DNA of 64,000 nucleotides from Trinickia mobilis (GCF_017315705.1 NZ_JAFLRF010000001.1:452394-516393), one strand, 5' to 3'. Shown: positions 18,473 to 29,217, counted from the stretch's first letter. Numbers and translations: made by a program. Notes: a model not told the origin generated them from the letters alone.

Positions 18473-19309
18473 TTACTCGGCTTCGTCGAGGCCGATATCG
18501 ACCGCCGGCGCCGACTGCATGATCTTGCTCGTCGAAATGTAATCGACCCCGGTCTCCGCGATCGGCCGAATCGTTTCGAGGCGGATGCCGCCCGACGCCT
18601 CGACCTTCGCACGGCCACCCACCATCTCGACGGCGTGACGCATGTCCGCGAGCGCCATGTTGTCGAGCATGATCACGTCGACATCGGTTTCGAGCGCCTC
18701 GGCGACCTGGTCGAGACGGTCGCACTCGACCTCGATTTTCGTGAGGACCGGCAGCACCTTGCGCGCACGCGCGACAGCGGCCTTGATGCTCCCGCAGACG
18801 GCGATGTGGTTGTCCTTGATCATCACGCCGTTGTCGAGCCCGAGACGGTGATTGAGCCCGCCGCCGCACGCGACCGCGTGCTTTTCCAGCATGCGCAGGC
18901 CGGGAGTCGTCTTACGGCTGTCGAGCAGACGCGCCTTCGTGCCTTCGATCGCCTTCACGTAGCGCGCGGTTTCGTTGGCAATTCCGGACATCCGCTGGAC
19001 GATGTTGAGCGCCGTGCGCTCGGCCGTCAGCAGACTGCGCGCGTTGCCGCTCACCGACAACAGGATCGCGCCTTTCTCCGCGCGCTCGCCGTCGTTCAGA
19101 TGCTTCGCGACCCGAACCGACGGGTCATAGCGCTCGAACACGCGCACGGCCACATCGATACCGGCCACGATGACGGGTTCGCGCGCGTTCATGACAAAGG
19201 CGGCTTTCGCGTCGGCGTCGATCATCGTTTGCGCGGTGAGATCGCAATAGCCGATGTCTTCGGTGAGCCAGAGGTCGATCAAACGATCTACTGCAAAGCG
19301 GTCGTACAT
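18473..19309 (-). CDS. nadC: Quinolinate phosphoribosyltransferase (NadC), likely catabolic copy
   Basis: A 278-residue decarboxylating nicotinate-nucleotide pyrophosphorylase: quinolinate + PRPP to NaMN, CO2 and PPi. The active-site blocks are intact: ERTALNIVQRMSGIA, RKTTPGLRMLEKHAVACGGG, then LNHRLGLDNGVMIKDNH, IEVECD, and DVIMLDNM...VEASGGI. I use the ATG at 19309 (GGGGACTGAG before it); a TTG four codons upstream is possible. It is not next to nadA or nadB but heads an operon with a PhnN/phosphorylase fusion and a transporter. That argues for a role beyond NAD synthesis. Confidence 0.88.
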   Translation of the reverse strand: MYDRFAVDRLIDLWLTEDIGYCDLTAQTMIDADAKAAFVMNAREPVIVAGIDVAVRVFERYDPSVRVAKHLNDGERAEKGAILLSVSGNARSLLTAERTALNIVQRMSGIANETARYVKAIEGTKARLLDSRKTTPGLRMLEKHAVACGGGLNHRLGLDNGVMIKDNHIAVCGSIKAAVARARKVLPVLTKIEVECDRLDQVAEALETDVDVIMLDNMALADMRHAVEMVGGRAKVEASGGIRLETIRPIAETGVDYISTSKIMQSAPAVDIGLDEAE

Positions 19310-19627
19310 CTCAGTCCCCAAGGTGTGAAGAGAAAACTGCGGACGTCCAGCACGCCTGCGTGATGCGCCCGGTGCTGATTCAAGTCAACGATTCATAGCG
19401 TACACACTCAAAAAACGCACAACAAGGAGAATTTCGGATTTTCGGGGCGGGGAAAACCCGATGCGCAAATCCGCACTACAGTGCGCTTTTATCTTGAGCT
19501 TTTAGATGAAATGTACGATGCACGGCATGGTCCGGCCAAGAGACTATGTAGCGCATGCACTTATGTTGACGATCGAAAACGGCGGCTGGAGCGCGGCGCG
19601 CCAGGCGCTTCATGTCCGCGCGTGCGT
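19310..19627. promoter_or_regulatory. Promoter region of the nadC operon with a shared motif
   Basis: This 318-base gap between the nicB-like stop and nadC holds no credible gene. TAGCGTACAC lies at 19396-19405, about 90 bases before the nadC ATG. The same 10-mer is found in the nicC/nicD promoter region and, with one change, before the MarR gene. This makes it a likely site for the nicotinate repressor. Confidence 0.5.
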
Positions 19628-22066
19628 TCAGTGCGCGTCGCCGCGCACGCGCGCGGACGCCGCTTCGAGGTCGCGCCAGGCGGGCTGGCCCGGCGCGTAG
19701 CGCACGCGAATGTAGCGGGCCAGCTCGGCGACCTGCTGGTCGTCGAAGACCTCGCGAAAGCCCGGCATATAGCCAAGCCCTTCCGTCGCGGGCTGATCGA
19801 TGCCGTGCAGCAGCACGCGCAACAGGTTGTCCGGGCTCGCCTGGCTCACGCTCGTGTTGAGCCCCATGAGCGGGCGCACGCCGAAATGGCCCACGCCGCC
19901 CGACTCTGCGTGGCACACCGCGCACGCCGCTTCGAACATGCGCTGACCGCTCTGGAGCCCGAGCGCCGTCACGGCGCCGGCGTCCGCGCCGGCCGCGTGC
20001 TGCGCAGCCGCCTGTGCGACGACGGCATCGTCGATACGCGGCGACAGCGAAGCGATGTAGTGCGCGATCGCGTGCACATCCGACTCGGGCAGTGCCGCAA
20101 GCCCCGCGACGACGGGCGCCATCGGCCCCGCCGCAACGCCGTGCTCGCGTGAGAAGCCGGTGCGCAGATACTCGAACAGCGCGCCCTCGGTCCAGGGCAC
20201 CGGCGCTGACGGCGACGCATGCGACGCGGTCAGCGAAGGCGCAACCCAACCCTCGGCGCTGCCGCCCGTGAGATACGCGAGGCCGCCCTTCTCGGCGCCG
20301 AGCACGTTGCGCGGCGTGTGACATGCGCCGCAGTGCCCCACGCCGTCGACGAGATATTTACCGCGATTCCAGAGCGCCGAACGCTGCGAATCGGCCTGGA
20401 AGGCGCGGCCGTCGTGGAACAGCCAGTTCCAGCCGGCGACAAGCCGGCGCTGGTTCAGCGGGAACGGCAGGTTCGTCTGCGGCGGCGCGTGCTTCACGGC
20501 CGGCTGCGACACGAGCCACGCGTAGAGCGACATCATGTCGGGCTCGCTCATGCGCGCAAACGCCGTGTACGGAAACGCGGGGTAGAGATGCCGCCCGTCG
20601 CGCGAGATGCCTTCGCGCATCGCGCGCGCGAACGCTTCATAGGACCACGTGCCGATGCCCGTCTCGGGATCGGGCGTGAGGTTGGTCGACCAGACCGTGC
20701 CGAACGGCGTAGCGAGCGCGAGGCCGCCTGCGTTGGTCTGACCGCCCGGCGCCGTGTGGCAGACGGCGCAATCGCCGGCGAGGGCAATCCGGCGTCCGCG
20801 CTCGAGCATGGCGGCGCTCCAGACCGGCGCGCCGCCGCCTGCCGCCGTCACGGGCGCAATCGGTGCGGGGCCCGGCAGGACAGCGCACGCGAGGCCGATC
20901 AACCCGCCCGCCGCGCCGCCGATGCCGCCGCCTGCCAGCCAGCGTCGCCAGCGCGACGCGCGACGCGCCATGGCGGGCGCGTCGCGCACGACGGCCGGGC
21001 CCGCATCGGCGAGCGCCCGGCGAATGTGCTCGGGGTCGAACGGCGGCGCACGAAACCGCACGCCGGTTGCATCGTAGAGCGCGTTCGCGACGGCGGCCGC
21101 GGCAGGCGCCGCCGCCTCGTCGATACGCCTCGCGTCCTGCACCGAAAGTTCGCGATGCCCCGCCGAGGACGCAGCGTCGGCCGGGATCAGCTCGTGGGCG
21201 ACGACGGCCCGCGCGGCGGGGTCGAGCCCGGTTTCGTCGTGAGCGGGACGCGCGAGGCGCTGCACACCCGTCGCGCGTGCGATGGCCGCCTCGATTTGCC
21301 AGGCGGGCAGCCCCGCCAGCGCGCCGGGGTCGCCCGCGCCGTGGCCGGCCACCACGCGCCGCACGGCGATGTCGCCTGTCGTGCGATTCACGTCGAGATC
21401 GACCACCCACGCCGACCAGCTCGCACTCGACTCGGCCGCCTGCATGGCCGGGGCGTCGCGCAGCGAGACTTCCGTGCACGCGCAATCGCGCGCCGGCTCG
21501 CCCGATGCTTCGCCGGCCTCGCCCTCGGCGGCTCGTCCGTCGAACGCGAAGCCGCGCCCGCGCAGCCACGGCGACGCCGACTGCGCCTCGCGCGCCGGCT
21601 CCGCACCCCACGCCGCGCGCTCGCTCACCATCCTGATGATCTCGCGCGCACCGGCATCGCGTGACGCATCGAGATGCTGAAGACGCAGCGCAACGGGATC
21701 GCGCCGCGTGCCGCGCGCCAGTTCGTCGATGAACGACTCGCGCGCGAACGCATGCGCCTCGCCCGGAATCGCGCGCGCCGGATCGTCCACGAACACGTAC
21801 GCCTGCGCATGGCGGTAAAGCAGCGGCGCGGGCATCGCCCCGGCGTCGCCTGCGGCTTCGTGCGCTGCCGTATTCGCTTCGACGGATGCGCCTTCGACGT
21901 GCGCCCGATAGCGCCACGCCGCCATCGTGCCGTCCGGCGCAAGACGCGCTTCGACGGCGAGCCGCGCACCGGCATCGACGCCCTCTGCGGGCCACGCGTA
22001 CTCGGCGCGGGTCTCGGCTTGCGTACGCAGCGGCTCGTCCGCAGGCATCGCCGGCTTATTGCGCAT
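19628..22066 (-). CDS. nicB: NicB-like nicotinate dehydrogenase subunit: partial molybdopterin domain plus triheme cytochrome c
   Basis: An 812-residue protein. The first 380 or so residues resemble only the C-terminal half of a xanthine-dehydrogenase-type molybdopterin domain (FIDELARGTRRDPVALRLQH; SAWVVDLDVNRTTGDIAVRR). One membrane segment follows (about 390-420), then three c-type heme sites: CAVCH (433-437), CGACH (579-583) and CAVCH (715-719). NicB of Pseudomonas putida is about 1190 residues, with a full molybdopterin domain and three cytochromes. Here the first 350 or so residues are missing, and a separate large subunit is encoded at 26888. The product probably carries electrons from nicotinate 6-hydroxylation to the respiratory chain. 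The ATG at 22066 overlaps the end of nicA by 11 bases. Confidence 0.8.
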   Translation of the reverse strand: MRNKPAMPADEPLRTQAETRAEYAWPAEGVDAGARLAVEARLAPDGTMAAWRYRAHVEGASVEANTAAHEAAGDAGAMPAPLLYRHAQAYVFVDDPARAIPGEAHAFARESFIDELARGTRRDPVALRLQHLDASRDAGAREIIRMVSERAAWGAEPAREAQSASPWLRGRGFAFDGRAAEGEAGEASGEPARDCACTEVSLRDAPAMQAAESSASWSAWVVDLDVNRTTGDIAVRRVVAGHGAGDPGALAGLPAWQIEAAIARATGVQRLARPAHDETGLDPAARAVVAHELIPADAASSAGHRELSVQDARRIDEAAAPAAAAVANALYDATGVRFRAPPFDPEHIRRALADAGPAVVRDAPAMARRASRWRRWLAGGGIGGAAGGLIGLACAVLPGPAPIAPVTAAGGGAPVWSAAMLERGRRIALAGDCAVCHTAPGGQTNAGGLALATPFGTVWSTNLTPDPETGIGTWSYEAFARAMREGISRDGRHLYPAFPYTAFARMSEPDMMSLYAWLVSQPAVKHAPPQTNLPFPLNQRRLVAGWNWLFHDGRAFQADSQRSALWNRGKYLVDGVGHCGACHTPRNVLGAEKGGLAYLTGGSAEGWVAPSLTASHASPSAPVPWTEGALFEYLRTGFSREHGVAAGPMAPVVAGLAALPESDVHAIAHYIASLSPRIDDAVVAQAAAQHAAGADAGAVTALGLQSGQRMFEAACAVCHAESGGVGHFGVRPLMGLNTSVSQASPDNLLRVLLHGIDQPATEGLGYMPGFREVFDDQQVAELARYIRVRYAPGQPAWRDLEAASARVRGDAH

Positions 22067-22559
22067 CTTCCTGCTGCAAATACCGCGCGGCACGCCGCAC
22101 GGCACGCACGATCTCGAGATGCGTGCCGCAGCGGCACAGGTTGAAGCGCAGCGCGTCGCGAATCGCGTCCTCGTCGGGCGACGGGTTGCGGCTGAGCAGC
22201 GCCGCCGCGCTCATGATCATGCCGTTCAGGCAGTAGCCGCACTGCGCGGCCTGTTCGTCGATGAACGCGCGCTGCACCGGATGCGGCGCAGCGAGCGTGC
22301 CGAGGCCTTCGAGCGTCGTCACCTCGCGTCCCTGCGCCGCCGCGGCCGGCACGACACATGAGCGCGTCGCCTGGCCGCCCACGAGCACCGTGCATGCGCC
22401 GCATTGACCGAGCCCGCAGCCGTATTTGGGGCCGTTCAGCTCGAAGTCGTTGCGCAGAATGTAGAGGAGCGGCGTGTCGGGCGCGGCGTCCTCGACGCAG
22501 CGCGTCTCGCCATTCACGCTGAGCGTGAGCGGGGAGGCCTGGGAACGGGTATGCAACAT
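22056..22559 (-). CDS. nicA: Nicotinate dehydrogenase [2Fe-2S] subunit
   Basis: A 167-residue small iron-sulfur subunit of the xanthine dehydrogenase family. The plant-type cluster ligands are CGLGQCGACTVLVGGQATRSC, split as CGLGQC, GAC and SC, and the second cluster is CGYCLNGMI...CRCGTH. Length fits NicA (about 157 residues). It works with the molybdopterin subunit in hydroxylating nicotinate to 6-hydroxynicotinate. I use the ATG at 22559 (MLHTRSQASPL); the longer frame to 22796 is not conserved. It is coupled to the nicB-like gene by an 11-base overlap. Confidence 0.88.
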   Translation of the reverse strand: MLHTRSQASPLTLSVNGETRCVEDAAPDTPLLYILRNDFELNGPKYGCGLGQCGACTVLVGGQATRSCVVPAAAAQGREVTTLEGLGTLAAPHPVQRAFIDEQAAQCGYCLNGMIMSAAALLSRNPSPDEDAIRDALRFNLCRCGTHLEIVRAVRRAARYLQQEDAQ

Positions 22560-22702
22560 GGGCTGACTCGAGAAAGTGATACGCGCCAGCAGCGCCCTGG
22601 TGTTCGGCGTGCTCTCGCTGCGGCCGGCTTCTTTCGCGCGGCGCCGCCGCATCGAGCCGCGCCGCGCAGGCCGGTTATACCTCGCCGAAATTCCGCTTGC
22701 TG

Positions 22703-24019
<1,317 letters not shown>

Positions 24020-24077
24020 TCAGGTAAAAGGCGCGGACGACGATCATGACGATTTGTTTTCTGGTTGTCTATTTTAA

Positions 24078-24089
24078 ATGTACACGCTA
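24078..24089. promoter_or_regulatory. Related motif before nicD
   Basis: ATGTACACGCTA (reverse complement TAGCGTGTACAT) lies 57 bases before the nicD ATG. It carries the same TAGCG and GTACA parts as the other sites, with a two-base shift. It could be the operator for the rightward nicDXF promoter. Confidence 0.45.
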
Positions 24090-24145
24090 GACTTTTCCCA
24101 GATTCGCCGAACCGGCCCTCGCCACTCAACGGAGCCCGACCGATC

Positions 24146-24991
24146 ATGTCCAGCACCTTCCTCTACGGCGCGAACGTCGCCGCCAACGGCATCCGCCAGC
24201 ACTATCTGCGCTATGGCGGCCACGGCGGCGCGCGCGGCGCGCGTTCGGCGATCCTCCTGATTCCCGGCATCACGAGCCCGGCGATCACCTGGGGCTTCGT
24301 CGGCGAGGTCTTCGGCCGGCAGTTCGATACCTACGTCGTCGATGTGCGCGGCCGCGGCCTGTCCGAAGCGTCGGCGACGCTCGACTACAGCCTCGATGCG
24401 CAGGCCGCCGATGCTGCCGCACTCGCCGCCGCGCTAGGCCTCGCGCGCTTTGCGTTCGTCGGCCACTCGATGGGGGCGCGCATCGCCGCGCGCGCCGCGC
24501 GGCTCACGCCACGCGGGCTGGAAGCGGTGGTGCTGGTCGATCCACCCGTCTCGGGGCCCGGCCGCCGCCCTTATCCGGGCAAGCTGCCGTGGTACGTCGA
24601 CTCGATGGCGCTCGCCCGCGCCGGCACGGACGCCGCAGGCATGCGCGCGTTCTGCCCGACGTGGACCGACGACGAGCTGCACCTGCGCGCGGAGTGGCTG
24701 CACACCTGCGACGAGCGCGCCGTTCTCGCCTCATATGAAGGCTTCCGCACCGACGATTTCCACGCCGACGCCGCGCGTCTCGCCGTGCCGTCACGCCTGA
24801 TCACGGCCGAGCGCGGCGACGTGGTCCGCGACGAAGACGTCGCCGAACTGCAGCGCGCGACGCCTTCGATGCAGCACGTGCGCGTGCCCGACGCCGGCCA
24901 CATGATTCCGTGGGACAACGCCGCCGGCTTCTACGAAGCGTTCGGCACGTTCCTCGGCGCGCCGCTCGCCGCCGCTGCCGTCGCGGCTTGA
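24146..24991 (+). CDS. nicD: N-formylmaleamate deformylase
   Basis: A 281-residue alpha/beta hydrolase that releases formate from N-formylmaleamate to give maleamate. The serine elbow is FVGHSMGARIA, the acid is in VVLVDPPVSG, and the His in VPDAGHMIPWDN; LLIPGITSPAITWGFVGE holds the oxyanion hole. The order nicD-nicX-nicF matches known nic clusters. The chosen ATG at 24146 gives the family opening (SSTFLYGANVAANGIRQHYL). The last ten residues are an Ala-rich tail. Confidence 0.88.
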   Translation: MSSTFLYGANVAANGIRQHYLRYGGHGGARGARSAILLIPGITSPAITWGFVGEVFGRQFDTYVVDVRGRGLSEASATLDYSLDAQAADAAALAAALGLARFAFVGHSMGARIAARAARLTPRGLEAVVLVDPPVSGPGRRPYPGKLPWYVDSMALARAGTDAAGMRAFCPTWTDDELHLRAEWLHTCDERAVLASYEGFRTDDFHADAARLAVPSRLITAERGDVVRDEDVAELQRATPSMQHVRVPDAGHMIPWDNAAGFYEAFGTFLGAPLAAAAVAA

Positions 24992-25033
24992 CGCGTTTGG
25001 CGCACGCCCTCGCCACGTTTTCCGGAGCAACCG

Positions 25034-26083
25034 ATGCCCATTAGCGACCATCAATTGATCGAGGCGTGGAAGCAGGTTCTCACGCTCTCGCGGCTCGAAG
25101 CCGGCCAGACCGTGACCCTCCTGACGAGCGCCGCCACGCACGCGCAGACGCTCTCGTGCGCGCTGATCGCGACCCAGTCGATGGGTGCGATCGTCAATCG
25201 ACTCGACCTGCCGCCGGTGAACGGCGCGAAGGCGTTCAGCCGCGACTCGCTCGCCTACCTCGGCACGACGCCGCTCACGGGCAACCACGCGGCAATCGCG
25301 GCGCTCAAGGAGAGCGACCTCGTGCTCGACCTGATGACGCTGCTGTTCTCGCCCGAGCAGCACGGCATCCTCAAGTCCGGCACGAAGATCCTGCTGGCCG
25401 TCGAGCCCCCCGAAGTGCTCGCGCGCCTCGTGCCGACCGCAGGCGACCGCGCGCGCGTGCTCGCCGCCGCGCGCAAGATCGCGGCGGCGCGCGAGATGCG
25501 CGTCACGTCGCCGGCGGGCACGTCGCTCACCTGCCCGCTCGGCGAATTCCCGCCGACCGCGGAGTACGGCTTCGTCGACGAGCCCGGCCGCTGGGATCAC
25601 TGGCCGAGCGGCTTCGCGCTGACCTATCCGAACGACGGCACCGCCCGCGGCACGATCGTGATCGACCGCGGCGACATCCTGCTGCCGCAAAAGCGCTACG
25701 TGAGCGAGCCGATCGTGCTGAGCGTCGAAGGCGGCTACGCGACGAAGATCGAAGGCGGCGTCGATGCCGCGCTGTTGCGCGACTACATGGAGACCTTCGC
25801 GGACCCGGAAGGCTACGCGATCTCGCACATCGGCTGGGGCCTGCAGCCGCGCGCACGGTGGTCGACGCTCGGCCTCTACGACCGTGAAGCCACCATCGGC
25901 ATGGATGCGCGTGCGTTCGAAGGCAACTTCCTGTTTTCGCTCGGCCCGAACAACGAAGGCGGCGGCAGCCGCACGACCGCCTGCCACATCGACATCCCGC
26001 TGCGCGGCTGCACCGTGAGGCTCGACGACGACGTCGTCGTGCGCGACGGCCGCGTCCTCGAACCGAGCCCCTCCCACATCTGA
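25034..26083 (+). CDS. nicX: 2,5-Dihydroxypyridine 5,6-dioxygenase
   Basis: A 349-residue Fe(II)-dependent extradiol-type ring-cleavage enzyme unrelated to classical dioxygenases; it forms N-formylmaleamate. Likely metal ligands are the His in YAISHIGWGL and the His and Asp in CHIDIPLRGC, by analogy with Pseudomonas NicX (His, His, Asp). Length equals the family's 350 residues. GGAGCAACC precedes the ATG. Its TGA overlaps the next start (TGATG), so nicF is coupled to it. Confidence 0.9.
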   Translation: MPISDHQLIEAWKQVLTLSRLEAGQTVTLLTSAATHAQTLSCALIATQSMGAIVNRLDLPPVNGAKAFSRDSLAYLGTTPLTGNHAAIAALKESDLVLDLMTLLFSPEQHGILKSGTKILLAVEPPEVLARLVPTAGDRARVLAAARKIAAAREMRVTSPAGTSLTCPLGEFPPTAEYGFVDEPGRWDHWPSGFALTYPNDGTARGTIVIDRGDILLPQKRYVSEPIVLSVEGGYATKIEGGVDAALLRDYMETFADPEGYAISHIGWGLQPRARWSTLGLYDREATIGMDARAFEGNFLFSLGPNNEGGGSRTTACHIDIPLRGCTVRLDDDVVVRDGRVLEPSPSHI

Positions 26084-26748
26084 TGAGTCCCGCCATGCCC
26101 GATCTCTCGCAACACGCCGAAGCGCGCGTCTATCGGCAACAAGGCTTCGGCACGCCGCTGCCGGTGCACGGCAATATCGGCTTGCTGATCGTCGATTTCG
26201 TAGTCGGTTTCGCCGATCCGGCGACGTTCGGCGGCGGCAACATCGCGCCGGCCATCGCGCGCACGGTCGATGCGCTCGCGCTGGCGCGGCGCAACGGCTG
26301 GCCCGTTGCTCACAGCCGCATCGTCTACGCCGGCGACGGCAGCGACGACAACGTGTTCTCGCTGAAGGTGCCGGGGATGGCCACGCTGACCGAGGATCAC
26401 CCGAACAGCGCGATCGTGCCCGAGCTCACGCCCGCGTCCGGCGAGCTGGTCGTGCGCAAGACCGTTCCGTCCGCGTTCTTCGGCACGCAACTCGCACCGT
26501 GGCTCACACGGCGCGCCGTGCAGACCCTCATGGTGGCCGGCGCGGTGACGAGCGGCTGCGTGCGAGCGAGCGTCGTCGATGCGATGTCTTACGGATTCCG
26601 CCCGCTCGTGCTCGCCGACTGTGTGGGCGACCGGGCGATCGAGCCGCACCACGCGAACCTCTTCGACATGCAACAGAAGTACGCGGCGGTGATGCCGCTC
26701 GCCGATGCGATCACGGCGATCGAGGCGTCCGGCCAGCGCGCCCGCTGA
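26083..26748 (+). CDS. nicF: Maleamate amidohydrolase
   Basis: A 221-residue isochorismatase-fold hydrolase converting maleamate to maleate and ammonia. The catalytic triad of the fold is visible: Asp in LLIVDFVVGF, Lys in VVRKTVPSAFFGT and Cys in VTSGCVRASVVDAMSYG. The start at 26083 overlaps the nicX stop; the ATG at 26095 is a second choice. A maleate isomerase (nicE) is not found in this window, so maleate must be isomerised by a product encoded elsewhere. Confidence 0.88.
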   Translation: MSPAMPDLSQHAEARVYRQQGFGTPLPVHGNIGLLIVDFVVGFADPATFGGGNIAPAIARTVDALALARRNGWPVAHSRIVYAGDGSDDNVFSLKVPGMATLTEDHPNSAIVPELTPASGELVVRKTVPSAFFGTQLAPWLTRRAVQTLMVAGAVTSGCVRASVVDAMSYGFRPLVLADCVGDRAIEPHHANLFDMQQKYAAVMPLADAITAIEASGQRAR

Positions 26749-26758
26749 CGTGCGGCGT

Positions 26759-26777
26759 GGCCCGCCCGGCGCGGGCC
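26759..26777 (+). terminator. Small GC hairpin after nicF
   Basis: GGCCCGC-CCGGC-GCGGGCC is a perfect 7-bp stem starting 11 bases after the nicF stop. There is no T-run, so it may lower rather than end transcription into the following molybdopterin gene. Confidence 0.3.
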
Positions 26778-26887
26778 GCGCGAGTGACGCGGACATTTGA
26801 CGTGGAGATTTTGGCCGCCTACCGTGGTCCGCCCGGGACCGTAGCGGCGCAGCGCCGGCCGCGCCGGCCCAACTGGAACGACCTGCC

Positions 26888-29161
26888 GTGAACCGCTCCG
26901 AACTGCTCGCGCGCGACGGCTGCCTGACCGTGATCCGGCAGCCCGTGCCTCCCGTCAAGCCCGCGCCCGGCCAGCCGGGCAGTCTTTCGTCGTATGTGCC
27001 CGACGGGCCCGAAGTGTTCGTCGCCGTGCTCGACGACGGGCAGATCCTCGCGTTCAACGGCCACGTCGATCTCGGGACGGGCATCCGCACGTCGCTCGCG
27101 CAGATCGTCGCCGAGGAGCTCGACGTCCCCGCCGCGCGCGTGACGATGCGGCTCGGCGACACCGCCCTCACGCCCAACCAGGGCCCGACCATCGCGAGCG
27201 CCTCGATCCAGATCTCGGCCATCCCGCTGCGCTGCGCCGCGGCACAGGCGCGCAGCGCGCTGCTGGAACTCGCCGCCGAACGCTTCGGCACCACCGCAGC
27301 GCTGCTGTCGTGCGACGACGCCGGCGTCTTCTTCACCGACCCGCTCGACACGCGACGCGTGACGTTCGCCGAACTCGTCGCCGGGCGGCGCATCGCGCTC
27401 GATCTCGACCTGAAGGCGCCGGTGAAGGACCCTTCGGCGTATCGCGTGATCGGACGCTCGTCGCCGCGCGTCGACATTCCGGCCAAGGCAACGGGCGCGC
27501 TCGCGTTCGTCCACGACATGCGTGTGCCGGGCATGCTGCATGGGCGTGTCGTGCGGCCGCCGCACGGCGGTGTCGATAGCGGCGCGTTCGTCGGCCAGCT
27601 GCTCGATTCGGTCGATTGCGAGTCGGTTGCGCACATTGCCGGGCTGCGCGCCGTGGTGGTGCTCGGCGACTTCGTCGGCGTGGTGGCGCAACGCGAGGAA
27701 CAGGCGATCCGCGCCGCGCGCGATTTGCGCGTGAAGTGGAAGCCGCTGCCCGTGCTGCCGTCGCTCGACGACCCCGGCGCCGCGATTGCGGCCGCGCCCG
27801 CGAAACGCCGGCTGCTGCTCGAGGAAGGCGACGTGCGGGCCGCGCGCGAGACGCCCGATACGCTCACGATTTCGCGCACGTACGTGTGGCCCTATCAGAT
27901 GCACGCTTCAATCGGCCCGTCCTGCGCGCTCGCCGATTACCGCGAGCCCGGCAACGGCCGCATCACCGTCTGGTCGGGGACGCAGAATCCCGCTTCGCTG
28001 CGCTGCGACCTCGCCGCGCTCGTGGGCCGCGACGAAGCCGACTTCGACATCGTGCGCATGGAGGCGGCGGGCTGCTACGGCCGCAATTGCGCCGACGACG
28101 TCTGCGGCGACGCGCTGCTGCTCTCGCGCGCAGTCGGCCGGCCGGTGCGCGTGCAGCTCTCGCGCGCCGACGAGCATGCCTGGGAGCCGAAAGGCACGGG
28201 CCAGGTCGTCGAGGTGACGGGCACCGTCACGCGCGACGGGCGCCTGCTCGGCTACGACTTCGCGACGCGCTATCCGTCGAACGACGCGCCGCTGCTCGCC
28301 TCGCTCTTGACCGGGGTGGTGGCGCCGGAGCCGCGCGTCTTCGAGATGGGCGACCGGACGTCCGTGTCGCCGTATGCAAGCCCGAATCGCCGCTTCATCT
28401 GCGACGACCTCGCGCCGCTCGTGCGTGCGTCGTGGCTGCGCGGCGTCTCCGCACTGCCGAACTCGTTCGCGCACGACGCGTTCGTCGACGAGCTCGCGGC
28501 GCTGACCGGCATCGATCCGCTCGAATTCCGCCTGCGGCATCTGAAGCGCGATACGCGCGCGGCCGAGCTGCTCGCCGCGGTTGCGGCGCGCGCGGACTGG
28601 AAGCCGCGGACCGGGCCACGCGAGCGGAACGAACACCGGCGCGAACGCTTTGCGCGCGGACGCGGCATGGCCTACGCGCGCTACGTGCACAGCCGCTTTC
28701 CGGGCTTCGGCGCGGCGTGGTCCGCATGGGTGGTCGACCTGACCGTCGATCGCGCGACGGGGGAGATTCGCGTGGATCGCATCACCGTGGGCCAGGACAC
28801 GGGCACGATGATCAATCCCGATGGCGTGCGCCATCAGATCCACGGCAATGTCATCCAGGTGCTGAGCCGCTCGCTGAAAGAGCAGGTGCGCTTCGCCGGC
28901 GGCAAAGTGGCGAGCCGCGAATGGGGAAGTTATCCGATCCTGACGTTCCCTGAGTTGCCGGCCATCGACGTCGTGCTGATGCCAAGGCAAGGCGAGCCGC
29001 CGCTCGGCGCGGGCGAATCGGCTTCGGTGCCGGGACCGGCGGCCATCGCGAATGCGGTGTTCGATGCGACCGGCGTGCGCTTCTGCTCGCCGCCGTTCAG
29101 GCCGGAGACGATACGCGCGGGGTTGCGCGAGGCCGGCAAGCTGCTCGACGCCCCGCCGTAG
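26888..29161 (+). CDS. Nicotinate dehydrogenase molybdopterin large subunit
   Basis: A 757-residue xanthine-dehydrogenase-family catalytic subunit: FNGHVDLGTGIRTSLAQIVA, PTIASASIQISAIPLRCAAA, an aldehyde-oxidase hammerhead-like domain (IGRSSPRVDIPAKATGALAF), YGRNCADDVCGDALLLSRAV, HDAFVDELAALTGIDPLEFR, and the active-site glutamate region GAGESASVPGPAAIANAVF. The start is a GTG at 26888 with a weak ribosome site. It lacks cytochrome domains, complementing the nicB-like gene that lacks the first half of this domain. It is most similar in layout to the molybdopterin part of Pseudomonas NicB. A hydroxylase for another pyridine is possible. Confidence 0.82.
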   Translation: MNRSELLARDGCLTVIRQPVPPVKPAPGQPGSLSSYVPDGPEVFVAVLDDGQILAFNGHVDLGTGIRTSLAQIVAEELDVPAARVTMRLGDTALTPNQGPTIASASIQISAIPLRCAAAQARSALLELAAERFGTTAALLSCDDAGVFFTDPLDTRRVTFAELVAGRRIALDLDLKAPVKDPSAYRVIGRSSPRVDIPAKATGALAFVHDMRVPGMLHGRVVRPPHGGVDSGAFVGQLLDSVDCESVAHIAGLRAVVVLGDFVGVVAQREEQAIRAARDLRVKWKPLPVLPSLDDPGAAIAAAPAKRRLLLEEGDVRAARETPDTLTISRTYVWPYQMHASIGPSCALADYREPGNGRITVWSGTQNPASLRCDLAALVGRDEADFDIVRMEAAGCYGRNCADDVCGDALLLSRAVGRPVRVQLSRADEHAWEPKGTGQVVEVTGTVTRDGRLLGYDFATRYPSNDAPLLASLLTGVVAPEPRVFEMGDRTSVSPYASPNRRFICDDLAPLVRASWLRGVSALPNSFAHDAFVDELAALTGIDPLEFRLRHLKRDTRAAELLAAVAARADWKPRTGPRERNEHRRERFARGRGMAYARYVHSRFPGFGAAWSAWVVDLTVDRATGEIRVDRITVGQDTGTMINPDGVRHQIHGNVIQVLSRSLKEQVRFAGGKVASREWGSYPILTFPELPAIDVVLMPRQGEPPLGAGESASVPGPAAIANAVFDATGVRFCSPPFRPETIRAGLREAGKLLDAPP

Positions 29162-29217
29162 ACGCAGGCGAACGCGGCCGACGTCCAAGGGCATCTGAGG
29201 GAACCGCAGTGCGAGGC

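Noticed and set aside
19549-19560. TAGCGCATGCAC as a further copy of the nic motif
   Set aside because: It lacks the GTACAC part and lies about 240 bases from nadC near the nicB-like stop. A chance match is likely.
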